A stretch of 64,000 bases of DNA from Boseongicola sp. SB0665_bin_10 (GTDB taxonomy: Bacteria > Pseudomonadota > Alphaproteobacteria > Rhodobacterales > Rhodobacteraceae). A model generated the notes under the pieces. That model was given only the letters and a program-made list of their open reading frames with translations. It had not been told where the DNA came from and made no database searches. Within the stretch, counting starts at the first letter, position 1; each line of letters starts with the position of its first letter. The stretch is from assembly GCA_009838075.1 (NCBI GenBank), contig VXSG01000004.1, positions 1 to 64,000 on the forward strand. Direction: 5' to 3'. The position numbers were made by a program, and so were the translations under genes. This document shows positions 1 to 7,648 of this stretch, piece after piece.

Positions 1-1
1 C

Positions 2-789
2 CGCAAGCCGTTGAAACAAAACAGGTTTGAAAATCAAACTGTCGAAGACGGGCTTACGTTCTTCGTGACTTCAGCGGGAAGCTGCACTGGATTGTCCAGA
101 ACGAAATAGGCCTTGACGAAGAGGTGTTTCCGCGCCGGAATCGATTGTCGGCGGTGCTTCGCAAACCACTGGAAGAGCACATTTTCGGCGAGTTCGAGTT
201 GCGTACGGACACGTCCACGCATCAGCGTCGGCTGGTCCTGCAGTCGAATGCCGGTCCGCCGCTTCCGTACCTTGTTTGGTCGGCGGGGCAGCGTGAGTTC
301 GTGCCCTTGCTGCTTGGACTCTACTGGTTGCTGCCACCGTCCAAGACACCACGGCGCTGGGATTTCGACTCAGTTGTGATCGAGGAACCGGAGGCCGGAC
401 TGCATCCGAATGGCATCGGAGCCGTGATCAACCTTGTCATGGAATTGCTGTTGCGTGGATACCGGGTCTGCGTTTCCACCCATTCGCCCCATGTGCTCGA
501 CATCTTTTGGGCGTTGCGCTTCTTTCAACAGAATAACGGACAGCCGAAAGACGTGCTGAGTCTCCTTGGGCTCGAAGCGACACACAAGACGAAGCAGCTT
601 GCCAAGGCTGCGCTCGCCGGCGATTTCAGGACGTACTATTTTGCCCGCAACGGAAAAGTGCGGGACATTTCCCGACTTGACCCTGGATCGGAAGACATCG
701 TGGAGGGCGGCTGGGGCGGCCTGACGGAATTCTCAGGCAGGGTTGGCGACATAGTCGCCGACGTTGCCAACCGCAATGAGAAGTCATGA
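2..789 (+). pseudogene. AAA family ATPase (RecF/OLD-like), C-terminal part, frameshifted and cut by the window edge
   Basis: The C-terminal part of a P-loop ATPase of the AAA_15/AAA_21 type. It shows an ABC-like signature (WSAGQREF), a Walker B motif (VVIEEPEAGLHP) and the following H-loop region (STHSPHVLD). The N-terminal Walker A lies outside the window. The tracked ORF starts at 124, but protein-like sequence runs upstream. Frame 1 reads RDFSGKLHWIVQNEIG back to about base 64, and before that frame 2 reads RKPLKQNRFENQTVEDGLTFF from base 2. The frame switch near bases 58-66 means a frameshift (or a sequencing error) inside one gene. The stop overlaps the next start (ATGA), so the two genes form one operon. 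ATPases of this kind often pair with a nuclease or toxin in defence modules; that role is only inferred here. Confidence 0.7.
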
Positions 790-1259
790 CATTCAGGGAA
801 GCCGTCGAGGCGACGCAACCGCCAGTGCGCGAATCATACTGTCAGGGCAAGCAGGCCATGGAGAACAGGCACCGGCAACTTGTATCCTGCCAAGATCCTG
901 CCCGCTTGACCGGCAGCATAGCTCTCGACGACGTGCTCAGACAGCAAAAGCCAAGCGACAGTCGCTGGGACTATGGTCTCGGCTACGAGTCAGCCAACGG
1001 GAACGAACAGGCGATCTGGGTTGAAGTCCATTCTGCGACGACGGGCGAAGTCTCGACAGTTCTCAAGAAACTGCAATGGCTGAAGGACTGGTTGAACGCA
1101 GAAGCGGACCAGCTCCGAAAGCTGACCGAACGCTCGAACAAAGAATTCCGCTATGTCTGGGTCGCCAGCTCGGGCGTGCACATCCCAGGGCACCATCGTC
1201 AGGCAAAAGAGCTCGCCCGGAGTGGCCTCAAGTTGAAGGGGCGCCTCCAGTTGCCTTAG
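786..1259 (+). CDS. Hypothetical protein translationally coupled to the AAA ATPase
   Basis: A 157-aa protein I do not recognise. Its start overlaps the ATPase stop by 4 bp (ATGA), so the two were probably expressed as one unit. It has no signal peptide or membrane segment. The middle has an acidic/strand pattern (RWDYGLGY, then WVEVHSA about 20 residues on, then VLKKLQWLKDWL). This loosely resembles a PD-(D/E)xK nuclease core with His in place of the usual Lys. That resemblance is weak and I do not assign a nuclease function. The C-terminal half ends with an amphipathic region (HRQAKELARSGLKLKGRLQL). If the upstream ATPase is really frameshifted, this gene may be an orphaned partner. Confidence 0.6.
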   Translation: MTFREAVEATQPPVRESYCQGKQAMENRHRQLVSCQDPARLTGSIALDDVLRQQKPSDSRWDYGLGYESANGNEQAIWVEVHSATTGEVSTVLKKLQWLKDWLNAEADQLRKLTERSNKEFRYVWVASSGVHIPGHHRQAKELARSGLKLKGRLQLP

Positions 1260-1816
1260 CCCACATGCAGCGGAAAGCCGGAATTCCAGCATTGACAGAA
1301 TGAACGGCCCGAAGTTCGAGTCAGTTGCGGCACGGACAGACTCGACTGCCCGTCGTGAATTGACCTTCCGCTTCACCCGAGTGGCAAGCCGGCTGACACG
1401 CAGGATGAGGGTGCCACGTTGGCGGGTTCGCCCGCAGGCACTGCTCTTCGCGAAATTCGCTGCGCGGTCGGCATCGCATGGCCAGTGAAGGCTCCCGGGC
1501 GCAGCTGCCGGCTCGGGAATCGAACCGCTTGGCATGGTATGGGTGACGGTTTCGCGGGAACCCGCATCGGGAAAGCGACGGTACGGTGGCATCAATGTGT
1601 GCCGCCGAACCCCGCAAGAAGATTGACGTCCGAGGACCGGTCGTACAGCAAGCCTGCCATCTCGTCGTGCGCGCGCCCGAAGAACCCTCCCCTCACGCGC
1701 TCCTGCGAATCCGAGAAGGAGTTGCCGATGACCCCAACGACGGGCGTTACTTACGCAAGCCGGCTGGTTCATGCAAGACTTGCTGTCCGCGATTCAGTGC
1801 ATTGCGGCTGTCAGGC
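1260..1816. other. Gene-free stretch between the AAA-associated gene and nhaA
   Basis: About 560 bp with only overlapping random-looking ORFs rich in Arg, Ser and Pro. A T-loop-like string around 1515 does not form a tRNA arm. I see no repeat, terminator with a T-run or plausible small gene. It lies between a plus-strand gene end and the 3' end of nhaA (convergent). Confidence 0.5.
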
Positions 1817-3115
1817 TCATCCGTGCTGTTTCTCGATCTTCGACAGCTTTCCGACAATCAGGGAAATCACCGCAGCGAAGAAACTGAGAAGAGCGCCCAT
1901 CTTCGCCGCATCTTGAACAGCGCCAGGATCGAAGGCGACGGTTGCGATGAACAGAGAGACCGTGAAGCCGATCGCGGCCACGCAACCGATCACGAAGAGA
2001 TCGACGACGCGCACGCCCGCCGGCAATCCAAGCTTCATTGGAGCGGCCGCGAACCAACCGAAGAGCAGGACACCGAAAGGCTTTCCGACGATCAGGCCCA
2101 AGAGAACAAGCCAGGTCGCCGAGCCTATGGCGGAGAACTCGACACCGGCATTCAGCAGGCCAAAGAAGAACAGAATGACCTCGACGGGATGCTTCAGCAA
2201 ATGCTCGGTATGGTTCAGCAGGTCCGTCAGGTACTGCTCCGCCTCGGCAAAAATGCCGAATGCGCGGTCTGCATGCGGAAGTGTCGGCACGATGGGAAGC
2301 AGACCCAGTGCGGGATGCAGACCACTCTCCTGGAACCCGTACCAGCTCATGGCCCCCGCCACGAGATAGGGCCAGAAGGACAGTTTCTTGCGCACCCATG
2401 TCGACTTGCGGCGCAACTGATCCTCCCGATCCAGCCAGCGAGGCAGCCAGTTGAAGAGCACGTAGACTGCAATTGCCGAGAAGACCGACAGCAGGAACCA
2501 CTCGGGCGCCAGTTCGCCGGACGGGTAGAAGACTGCCAGGATGATCAAGCCGCAGGCGTCGTCGGCGATCGCGAGGAGCAGCAGGAAACGAACCGCCGGA
2601 TGCCCGGCACCGAACACGAGCCGGCCCACGAGGTAGCTGAAGGCGATGTCCGTGGCAGTCGGTATCGCCCATCCATTCGCCACCGCGTCATAGGTATCCG
2701 AGCCAAGATATGCCGCGAGCCCGAGATACACGACGATCGGGCCGATCATCCCTCCCGCGGTCGCGACGAGCGGCGTTGCCGCCTTCCTGCCGCGGAGCGA
2801 GCCGTTTTCAAGTATGACCGCCTCCCAGACCTCCTTCGCCGCGATCGCGAAGAAGAAGGCCATCAGAACGTCGTTCACGAGGAAATGGAAACTCAGGACC
2901 CTCTCGACGTCGGGCAATTCACTGATGCCGTAGTACTTGCCATAGCCCTTCAGCCAGTAGCCTGCATCCACGCCCACCCAGTCGTTGAACCAGAGCGGAT
3001 ACTCGACCATCAGCTTGTAGGTTCCGGGATCGGCGTTGGCCCAGACAAGCGCGATCAACGCCCCGATGATCAACAGCAGCGAATAATTGGTGATGAAGTT
3101 CCAGACGCGATACAT
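1817..3115 (-). CDS. nhaA: Na+/H+ antiporter NhaA
   Basis: A 432-aa inner-membrane sodium/proton antiporter that uses the proton gradient to expel Na+. NhaA hallmarks are present: the TDIAFS unwound-helix region near residues 155-160 and the adjacent Asp pair (AIADDACG, residues 185-186) matching the ion-binding Asp163/Asp164 of the E. coli protein. About a dozen hydrophobic segments cover the length, which is slightly longer than E. coli NhaA (388 aa). A good ribosome site (AAGGAG, 7 nt spacing) supports the ATG at 3115. It lies 178 bp downstream of the permease gene on the same strand, so it could be the last gene of the arsR-permease unit or have its own promoter. Confidence 0.95.
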   Translation of the reverse strand: MYRVWNFITNYSLLLIIGALIALVWANADPGTYKLMVEYPLWFNDWVGVDAGYWLKGYGKYYGISELPDVERVLSFHFLVNDVLMAFFFAIAAKEVWEAVILENGSLRGRKAATPLVATAGGMIGPIVVYLGLAAYLGSDTYDAVANGWAIPTATDIAFSYLVGRLVFGAGHPAVRFLLLLAIADDACGLIILAVFYPSGELAPEWFLLSVFSAIAVYVLFNWLPRWLDREDQLRRKSTWVRKKLSFWPYLVAGAMSWYGFQESGLHPALGLLPIVPTLPHADRAFGIFAEAEQYLTDLLNHTEHLLKHPVEVILFFFGLLNAGVEFSAIGSATWLVLLGLIVGKPFGVLLFGWFAAAPMKLGLPAGVRVVDLFVIGCVAAIGFTVSLFIATVAFDPGAVQDAAKMGALLSFFAAVISLIVGKLSKIEKQHG

Positions 3116-3293
3116 CCCGAGGCTCCTTCAAGCATACAGGTCGAAATAGACCGCCAACCCGTGCTGGGCAAGCCGAGGACCCGCAATTCCAAGGCACCGC
3201 GCCGAGTTGGCTGCATTCAGGTCAGACTTTCCAGAAATTCCGGAAGGTTGGCATGCCGCCAGGCGGGGCAGACCAATCGGGCGTTTTCGAAGC

Positions 3294-4316
3294 TCAGGCG
3301 ATCGTGCCCCAGGCAAGGCCCGCGATCAACGCTCCCAGGAGTGCAATCCCGAGATAGCCGGCAAAGACCCGTGGCTTGACAAGCGCCCAGACCGCAATGG
3401 CGGCCGGAATGGAACTGACGCCTCCGGCCAGCACGAACGACATGGCCGCCCCGGGCGCCATGCCTTGGGCAAGAAGGGCATCCACCAGTGGCACGGCAGC
3501 ATAGCCGTTCAGGTAGGCAGGCGCGCCAACGACGGCTCCCAGAAGAACCGGAACGACGCCCTCGCCGCCCAGGATTCCCGCGATCATTTCCGCAGGCACG
3601 TAGGCGAGCATCAACGCCTCGACCATGTAGGCTAGCATCAGCCACTTGCCGAGAAAGAGCGCGTTCTCAATGACGGCATTGCGGAAGACCTCGCGACGCC
3701 GGCGTTCGCGCCAGAAGCGCCACTCCGGCGTCCCCTCGAAGGGCGAAGGGCCGCAACCGCACCCGTTTGCCTGGGGCTGCGGCCTCAAGGGGTCGGCAAA
3801 GACCGGAGACCGGAAGAAGAGGCGAACGATCATCCCGCCAAGAAGACCCATGCCCACTGCACTGACGGTCTTCGCGACAGCGAAAGGCACGCCGAGCGTG
3901 CCGGCCGTGATCAGGAACATCGCCGGGTCCATCAAGGGAGAGGAAAGCCAGAATGCCATCACCGCGGACAAAGGTGCGCCGATCGACAGAAGGGCGGCGA
4001 TGAAAGGGATCACCTCGCAGGAGCAGAATGGCGACAGGCCGCCAAGAAGCGCTGCCAGCACGATCATCCGCACCTCGCGCCCCTCGAAGGCCTTCACGAG
4101 CAAGGCTTCCGCCCCGGTCGCCTTGAGGAGTCCGACCGCCAGAACCGCGAAAAGGATGAACATGCCCGTCCGGGAAAACGCGCCGATCGCGAATCTCACG
4201 GTTTCCTTCGCCTGCAACGGGTCGATGAGCGCAACCAAGAGCGGCAACGCGAGAACCAGGAGCCAGACCCGATCAAGCCTCACTCGCCCTGCAAGCGATG
4301 CAGTCAAGTCAGCCAT
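3294..4316 (-). CDS. Permease of the DUF318 (SO_0444/ArsP-like) family
   Basis: A 340-aa polytopic membrane protein. The family motif SPFCSCEVIPF lies near residue 95, and a second block (GAPAYLNGYAAVPL) occurs in the C-terminal half; together these place it in the DUF318 permease family. Family members export metals or methylated arsenicals, so metal or metalloid efflux is a reasonable inference, but the substrate cannot be read from sequence. A cytoplasmic loop near residues 180-200 is rich in Gly, Pro and Cys (GCGCG) and could bind metal. The start overlaps the 3' end of the upstream ArsR gene by 8 bp, so regulator and permease are co-transcribed from the operator-containing promoter. Confidence 0.85.
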   Translation of the reverse strand: MADLTASLAGRVRLDRVWLLVLALPLLVALIDPLQAKETVRFAIGAFSRTGMFILFAVLAVGLLKATGAEALLVKAFEGREVRMIVLAALLGGLSPFCSCEVIPFIAALLSIGAPLSAVMAFWLSSPLMDPAMFLITAGTLGVPFAVAKTVSAVGMGLLGGMIVRLFFRSPVFADPLRPQPQANGCGCGPSPFEGTPEWRFWRERRRREVFRNAVIENALFLGKWLMLAYMVEALMLAYVPAEMIAGILGGEGVVPVLLGAVVGAPAYLNGYAAVPLVDALLAQGMAPGAAMSFVLAGGVSSIPAAIAVWALVKPRVFAGYLGIALLGALIAGLAWGTIA

Positions 4317-4653
4317 GATGTCCGGCCCCCCCTTCGGCCGCGTCAGCGCAACACTCGTTCAACAGGAACGTCGAGAGCTCCTGCATGCGCTCGTAGGCGG
4401 CGCCGACGCAGATAATCCTGCGCCCTTCCCGCATCTGCCGCACAAGGCCCGCCGCTGCGAGGAATTTCATGTGGTGGGTCAAGGTGGACCCGGTCACACC
4501 CGACCTCTCGCCCAGCTCTCCAATGGACAGCCCGTCAGGTCCTGCGCGCACGAGAATCCTGAGCACGGACAGGCGCTGCTCCGAGCCCAGCGCCGCGAAG
4601 CTTGCGGCGGCCTTGCTCAGGTCCAGCGTCGAATCGGATGCAGTTATTTTCAT
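4309..4653 (-). CDS. ArsR-family winged-helix transcriptional regulator
   Basis: A 114-aa (from ATG 4653) DNA-binding repressor with the ArsR winged helix (ALGSEQRLSVLRIL, then the recognition helix STLTHHMKFLAAAGLV). A vicinal Cys pair near the C terminus (LNECCADA) could sense thiophilic metals or metalloids. The tracked ORF begins at a GTG at 4701. I prefer the internal ATG at 4653, because a TTGACA -35 box (4683-4688, minus strand) and an inverted repeat place transcription start at about that ATG. The message would then be leaderless, and neither start has a convincing ribosome site. It probably represses itself and the overlapping permease gene, with derepression on metal binding. Promoter and sensing role are inference. 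Confidence 0.88.
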   Translation of the reverse strand: MKITASDSTLDLSKAAASFAALGSEQRLSVLRILVRAGPDGLSIGELGERSGVTGSTLTHHMKFLAAAGLVRQMREGRRIICVGAAYERMQELSTFLLNECCADAAEGGAGHHG

Positions 4654-4675
4654 ATTGCTAGAAATATGAAAATAA
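4644..4675. promoter_or_regulatory. Perfect 12-bp inverted repeat, likely ArsR operator
   Basis: TTATTTTCATAT and its exact reverse complement ATATGAAAATAA flank an 8-bp spacer (TGCTAGAA). The repeat covers the ArsR ATG and the region just upstream, directly after a TTGACA box on the minus strand. Position and symmetry fit the autoregulatory operator of an ArsR protein. Confidence 0.8.
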
Positions 4676-4682
4676 AACCGGT

Positions 4683-4688
4683 TGTCAA
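4683..4688 (-). promoter_or_regulatory. -35 box (TTGACA) of the arsR-permease promoter
   Basis: A consensus TTGACA on the minus strand. The -10 would fall 16-17 bp further on, within the inverted repeat (TATTTC/ATTTCT, a poor match to consensus). It lies about 30 nt before the ArsR ATG, which suggests a leaderless transcript. Confidence 0.45.
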
Positions 4689-4782
4689 TGAATTTGTGCA
4701 CGGAGACGCTGTCTGGAAGACAGGATGGGCGTCACCGGCCAAGCCTTTGGCCCGTTCGACGTGCACCAACTCGCGCTCCAAG

Positions 4783-5752
4783 TCACCTGTCAAGGGCCTC
4801 CGGGTTCGCCATGTGAACCGGGTCGCGCCAGCCAAACGCATTGACCTGTTCGAAAGTGCCCCTGAACTGCAATTCGAATTCGTCTTCCGTCACGTAGCCG
4901 ATGTGAGGCGTCGGCAAGACGTTGGGCTGGCTCAGCAGGGCATGCGTCGGGTCCGGGAGCGGTTCCTGCTCGAACACGTCGGTTGCGACGAGAACGCGGC
5001 CACGCCTGACCTCCGATTCCAGCGCCCCGGGTTCGATGAGACCCGCCCGGGACGTGTTGACCAGAAGCGCGCGATCAGCCATCGCGGCCAGATCGGCACC
5101 CGTGACAATGCCGCGTGTCGCGGGCGTAAGCCGAACATGCAGGCTGACGATGTCCGACGTCGCAAAGAACGCCTGCCCACTCTTGGCGACGCGCCGCCCG
5201 TCTGCCCGGGCTTGCGCACAACCCTCCTCAGGTCCCCACCACTGGACGTCCATGCCGATCGCGTTCGCGTAGCCCGCCACGACCCCGGCAATGCGTCCAT
5301 AGCCGTACCGTCCAAGCCGCCGGCCGCGTAGCGTCCGGCCGACACCTGCCTGCCAGTTCCCCGACCGAACCGAGTTGACCTGACCCGGAATCTGCCGCCA
5401 GCTCGCCAGGAGCAGCGCCAGCGTCAGTTCAGCGGCGGCATGAGACGGCGTTCCCGCGTGCATGTTCGAACACACCAACGCCGTGCTTCGTGCAGGCATC
5501 AACGTCCACGTGCGCATGCGCACCCAGCTGGGAAATCAGCCTGAGATTGGGCAAGCGGTCGAGAGGCTCCGCCGTGATCCGGGATCTCTCGCGAATGAGC
5601 ACCATCGCTTCGCCCGGGAACAGACGGGCGGCAAGTGCCGCAATATTCGTTTCGTGACCTGTCCAGACCGTGACGTCGTGACCGTCAAGCAGGTCGAAAC
5701 TCGGCAGGGTCCGGAGCGGGTCGGACCAGTCATCCAAGATGTGAACTTTCAT
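4783..5752 (-). pseudogene. D-isomer specific 2-hydroxyacid dehydrogenase, frameshifted
   Basis: Two overlapping minus-strand ORFs together make one NAD-dependent 2-hydroxyacid dehydrogenase. 5429-5752 gives the N-terminal part (MKVHILDDWSD through ACTKHGVGV). 4783-5523 continues it in another frame (VCSNMHAGTPSHAAAELTLALLL). The switch falls near 5455-5470, so a single indel separates them. Downstream the gene looks intact: nucleotide-binding GRYGYGRIAGVVAGY, catalytic Arg (LHVRLTPATRG), Glu (DVFEQEPLPDP) and His (TPHIGYVTEDEF). The absence of other damage suggests either a very recent mutation or a sequencing error. The substrate is unknown; family members act on phosphoglycerate, glyoxylate and related hydroxyacids. 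A second member is encoded at 6701-7648. Confidence 0.85.
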
Positions 5753-5979
5753 GCCGCCGCCCCGCTTGCACCGCCCTCGCCGCCATCACGGCCAATGCGT
5801 CGGCCATCCACCGAGACATGTGTGCAAGCCAACGGTCGACGCATTCGGTTGGCGACGGAAATCGGGGATGCCTGCCGCCGGCCTGCCGCTGATGACGAGC
5901 AGGCACCACGTGAGAACGTGGCCAACCGACCCGGAAGCCGGTAGGAGTTGCAAGATCCCGCAGCGGCACCAGACGACTC

Positions 5980-6582
5980 ATGGACAAGGGCCTTTCCGAT
6001 CTCAAGAAGCGTCTCGGCGCATGCAACCTCTGCACCGCGCGTTTCGCGGCAACGGCCACTGGGCATCGCCCGCGCCCGGTTGTCTGGTTCGAATCCACCG
6101 CTCGCCTTCTGGTCGCCGGACAAGCGCCCGGCCGGCAGGTGCATGAGATCGGCATTCCCTTCAAGGACAGGTCGGGCGATCGCCTCCGCGACTGGATGGG
6201 CATCGACGAGTCGACGTTCTACGACACCGCGCGTGTCGCCGTCGTTCCGATGGCCTTCTGCTTTCCAGGCTACAGCGCCAGCGGCAGCGACCTGCCACCG
6301 CCCGCCATCTGCGCGCAGACATGGAGGGCGCGCGTGCTCGACAGCCTTCCGGCCATCCGCCTGATGCTGCTCGTTGGCGCCCATGCACATGCCTGGCATC
6401 TCGAACTCCCACGGAACGCCCGGGTGACCGAGACCGTCCGCAACTGGAAATCCCGGCTTCCGGACGCGTTTCCCCTGCCCCACCCGTCCTGGCGGAACAC
6501 GGCCTGGCTCAACTCCAATCCGTGGTTTGAAACGGACTTGCTGCCCGAACTCAAGACCCGCGTGCAGGAAGCGCTCGCTTGA
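5980..6582 (+). CDS. Uracil-DNA glycosylase family protein (Fe-S type)
   Basis: A 200-aa member of the UDG superfamily, which removes uracil or other deaminated bases from DNA to start base-excision repair. Motif 1 is GQAPGRQVHEIGIPF, with GDRLRDWMG following, and the C-terminal motif is LPHPSWRN with NPWF. Four cysteines (C15, C18, C94, C111) are spaced almost as in family 4 UDGs, so a 4Fe-4S cluster is likely. It is encoded alone, divergent from the frameshifted dehydrogenase and 118 bp from the end of the next gene on the opposite strand. The exact subfamily and base preference are not certain. Confidence 0.88.
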   Translation: MDKGLSDLKKRLGACNLCTARFAATATGHRPRPVVWFESTARLLVAGQAPGRQVHEIGIPFKDRSGDRLRDWMGIDESTFYDTARVAVVPMAFCFPGYSASGSDLPPPAICAQTWRARVLDSLPAIRLMLLVGAHAHAWHLELPRNARVTETVRNWKSRLPDAFPLPHPSWRNTAWLNSNPWFETDLLPELKTRVQEALA

Positions 6583-6700
6583 CGGGCACTCGACGGGAAC
6601 GCGGGGCTCGACCTCGACGAGGAACAGCGCGTTTCCTCGAAGGACCTGTGGTCGCTCCCTTGCACCGTCACGCACGCACGAACCTTGCCGCCACGAGATG

Positions 6701-7648
6701 TCAGTATCCACGGAACCGGTCGACGAGATGCAGCAGCGGCTCGCCAGCCTCGCCACGGCGAATGTTCTCGACAAGGACTCCGACTGCCGTATCCGGCCGC
6801 GTGGCGGACGCGATGTGCGGCGTCACGGTGATGCCCGGGTGGGCCCAAAATGGGTGATCGCGCGGCAGGGGCTCTTCGCGAAAGACGTCAAGCGTCGCAT
6901 GCGCAATGTGGCCGCTGTCAAGCGCGGCGAGCAGCGCGTCGTCGTCGATCAGCGGACCGCGACCCGGATTGATCAAGATGGCCCCCTTCGGCAGGAAAGT
7001 CAGCCGTTCCGCGTTCATGAGTTCCTCCGTAGCGGGCGTGAGCGGCAGAAGGAGAATCAGCAACTCGGCCATTCGAAGCGCCTCGACGAGCCCGTCTTCT
7101 CCCGACAGGCACGTCATGCCCGACACGTCCTTCCCGCTTCTGCTCCAGCCGGTTACGGGAAATCCAAGGTCCGAAAGCGCACCGCCCACGGCGCAGCCAA
7201 GCACGCCGAGCCCCAGGATCGTCAACGGTCGCTCGCGCGCAATCGGCGGCACGCAAGGGTCCCAAGCGGCGTCGCGTCGGCAGACGTCCCTGTCGATGCC
7301 GAGATGATGCCGCAATGCGTGGGCAACGCACCATTCGACCATTCCGGCGGTCAGCCCCGGATCCACCATGCGTGCGAGCGGCGCCGTCAAGGTCTCGTTG
7401 GTGACCACGTCTTCCACGCCCGCCCAGAGATTCAGGACCGCCTTGGCGCCCGTGAACGGCGAGAAGTCTTTCATGTCGCTCCACGGTGCATAGACGATGT
7501 AATCAATGGTCTCGGGTGATCGAGGCGCTCTCTCGCGAATGACTTCTGCCTCGATTCCGGCATCGGTCAGCGCGGCCGGCAGGAGCTCGCCATATTCTTC
7601 CCAGTCCATGCGCTGTCCGGAAAGCAGGACCCTTATCAATTTCGCCAC
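6701..7648 (-). CDS. D-2-hydroxyacid dehydrogenase, glyoxylate/hydroxypyruvate reductase A-like
   Basis: A 315-aa NAD(P)-dependent dehydrogenase resembling GhrA, which reduces glyoxylate and hydroxypyruvate. Seen are the dinucleotide-binding GLGVLGCAVGGAL, catalytic Arg in INPGRGPLIDDDALL, the acidic DVFREEPLPRDHPFW block and the active-site His in TPHIASATRPDTA. The tracked ORF (to 8020) is too long and runs into rodA. The likely start is the GTG at 7648, giving AKLIRVLLSGQRMDW as N terminus and overlapping the rodA stop by 13 bp; a TTG at 7639 is an alternative. The overlap makes it the last gene of the mre-mrd operon by position, although it has no obvious role in cell-wall elongation. Confidence 0.88.
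   Translation of the reverse strand: MAKLIRVLLSGQRMDWEEYGELLPAALTDAGIEAEVIRERAPRSPETIDYIVYAPWSDMKDFSPFTGAKAVLNLWAGVEDVVTNETLTAPLARMVDPGLTAGMVEWCVAHALRHHLGIDRDVCRRDAAWDPCVPPIARERPLTILGLGVLGCAVGGALSDLGFPVTGWSRSGKDVSGMTCLSGEDGLVEALRMAELLILLLPLTPATEELMNAERLTFLPKGAILINPGRGPLIDDDALLAALDSGHIAHATLDVFREEPLPRDHPFWAHPGITVTPHIASATRPDTAVGVLVENIRRGEAGEPLLHLVDRFRGY

Noticed and set aside
1515-1540. A tRNA T-loop-like string on the minus strand (GGTTCGATTCC)
   Set aside because: The flanking bases do not pair beyond two positions and no acceptor or anticodon arm is present.
1586-3379. A 597-aa plus-strand ORF over nhaA
   Set aside because: Antisense shadow; the minus strand has full NhaA motifs and a ribosome site.
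3646-5331. A 561-aa plus-strand ORF over the permease, ArsR and dehydrogenase
   Set aside because: It spans three recognisable minus-strand genes and an operator, with Arg/Ser-rich non-protein-like sequence.
6085-6105. T-loop-like GGTTCGAATCC
   Set aside because: It lies inside the UDG reading frame and no tRNA stem forms.
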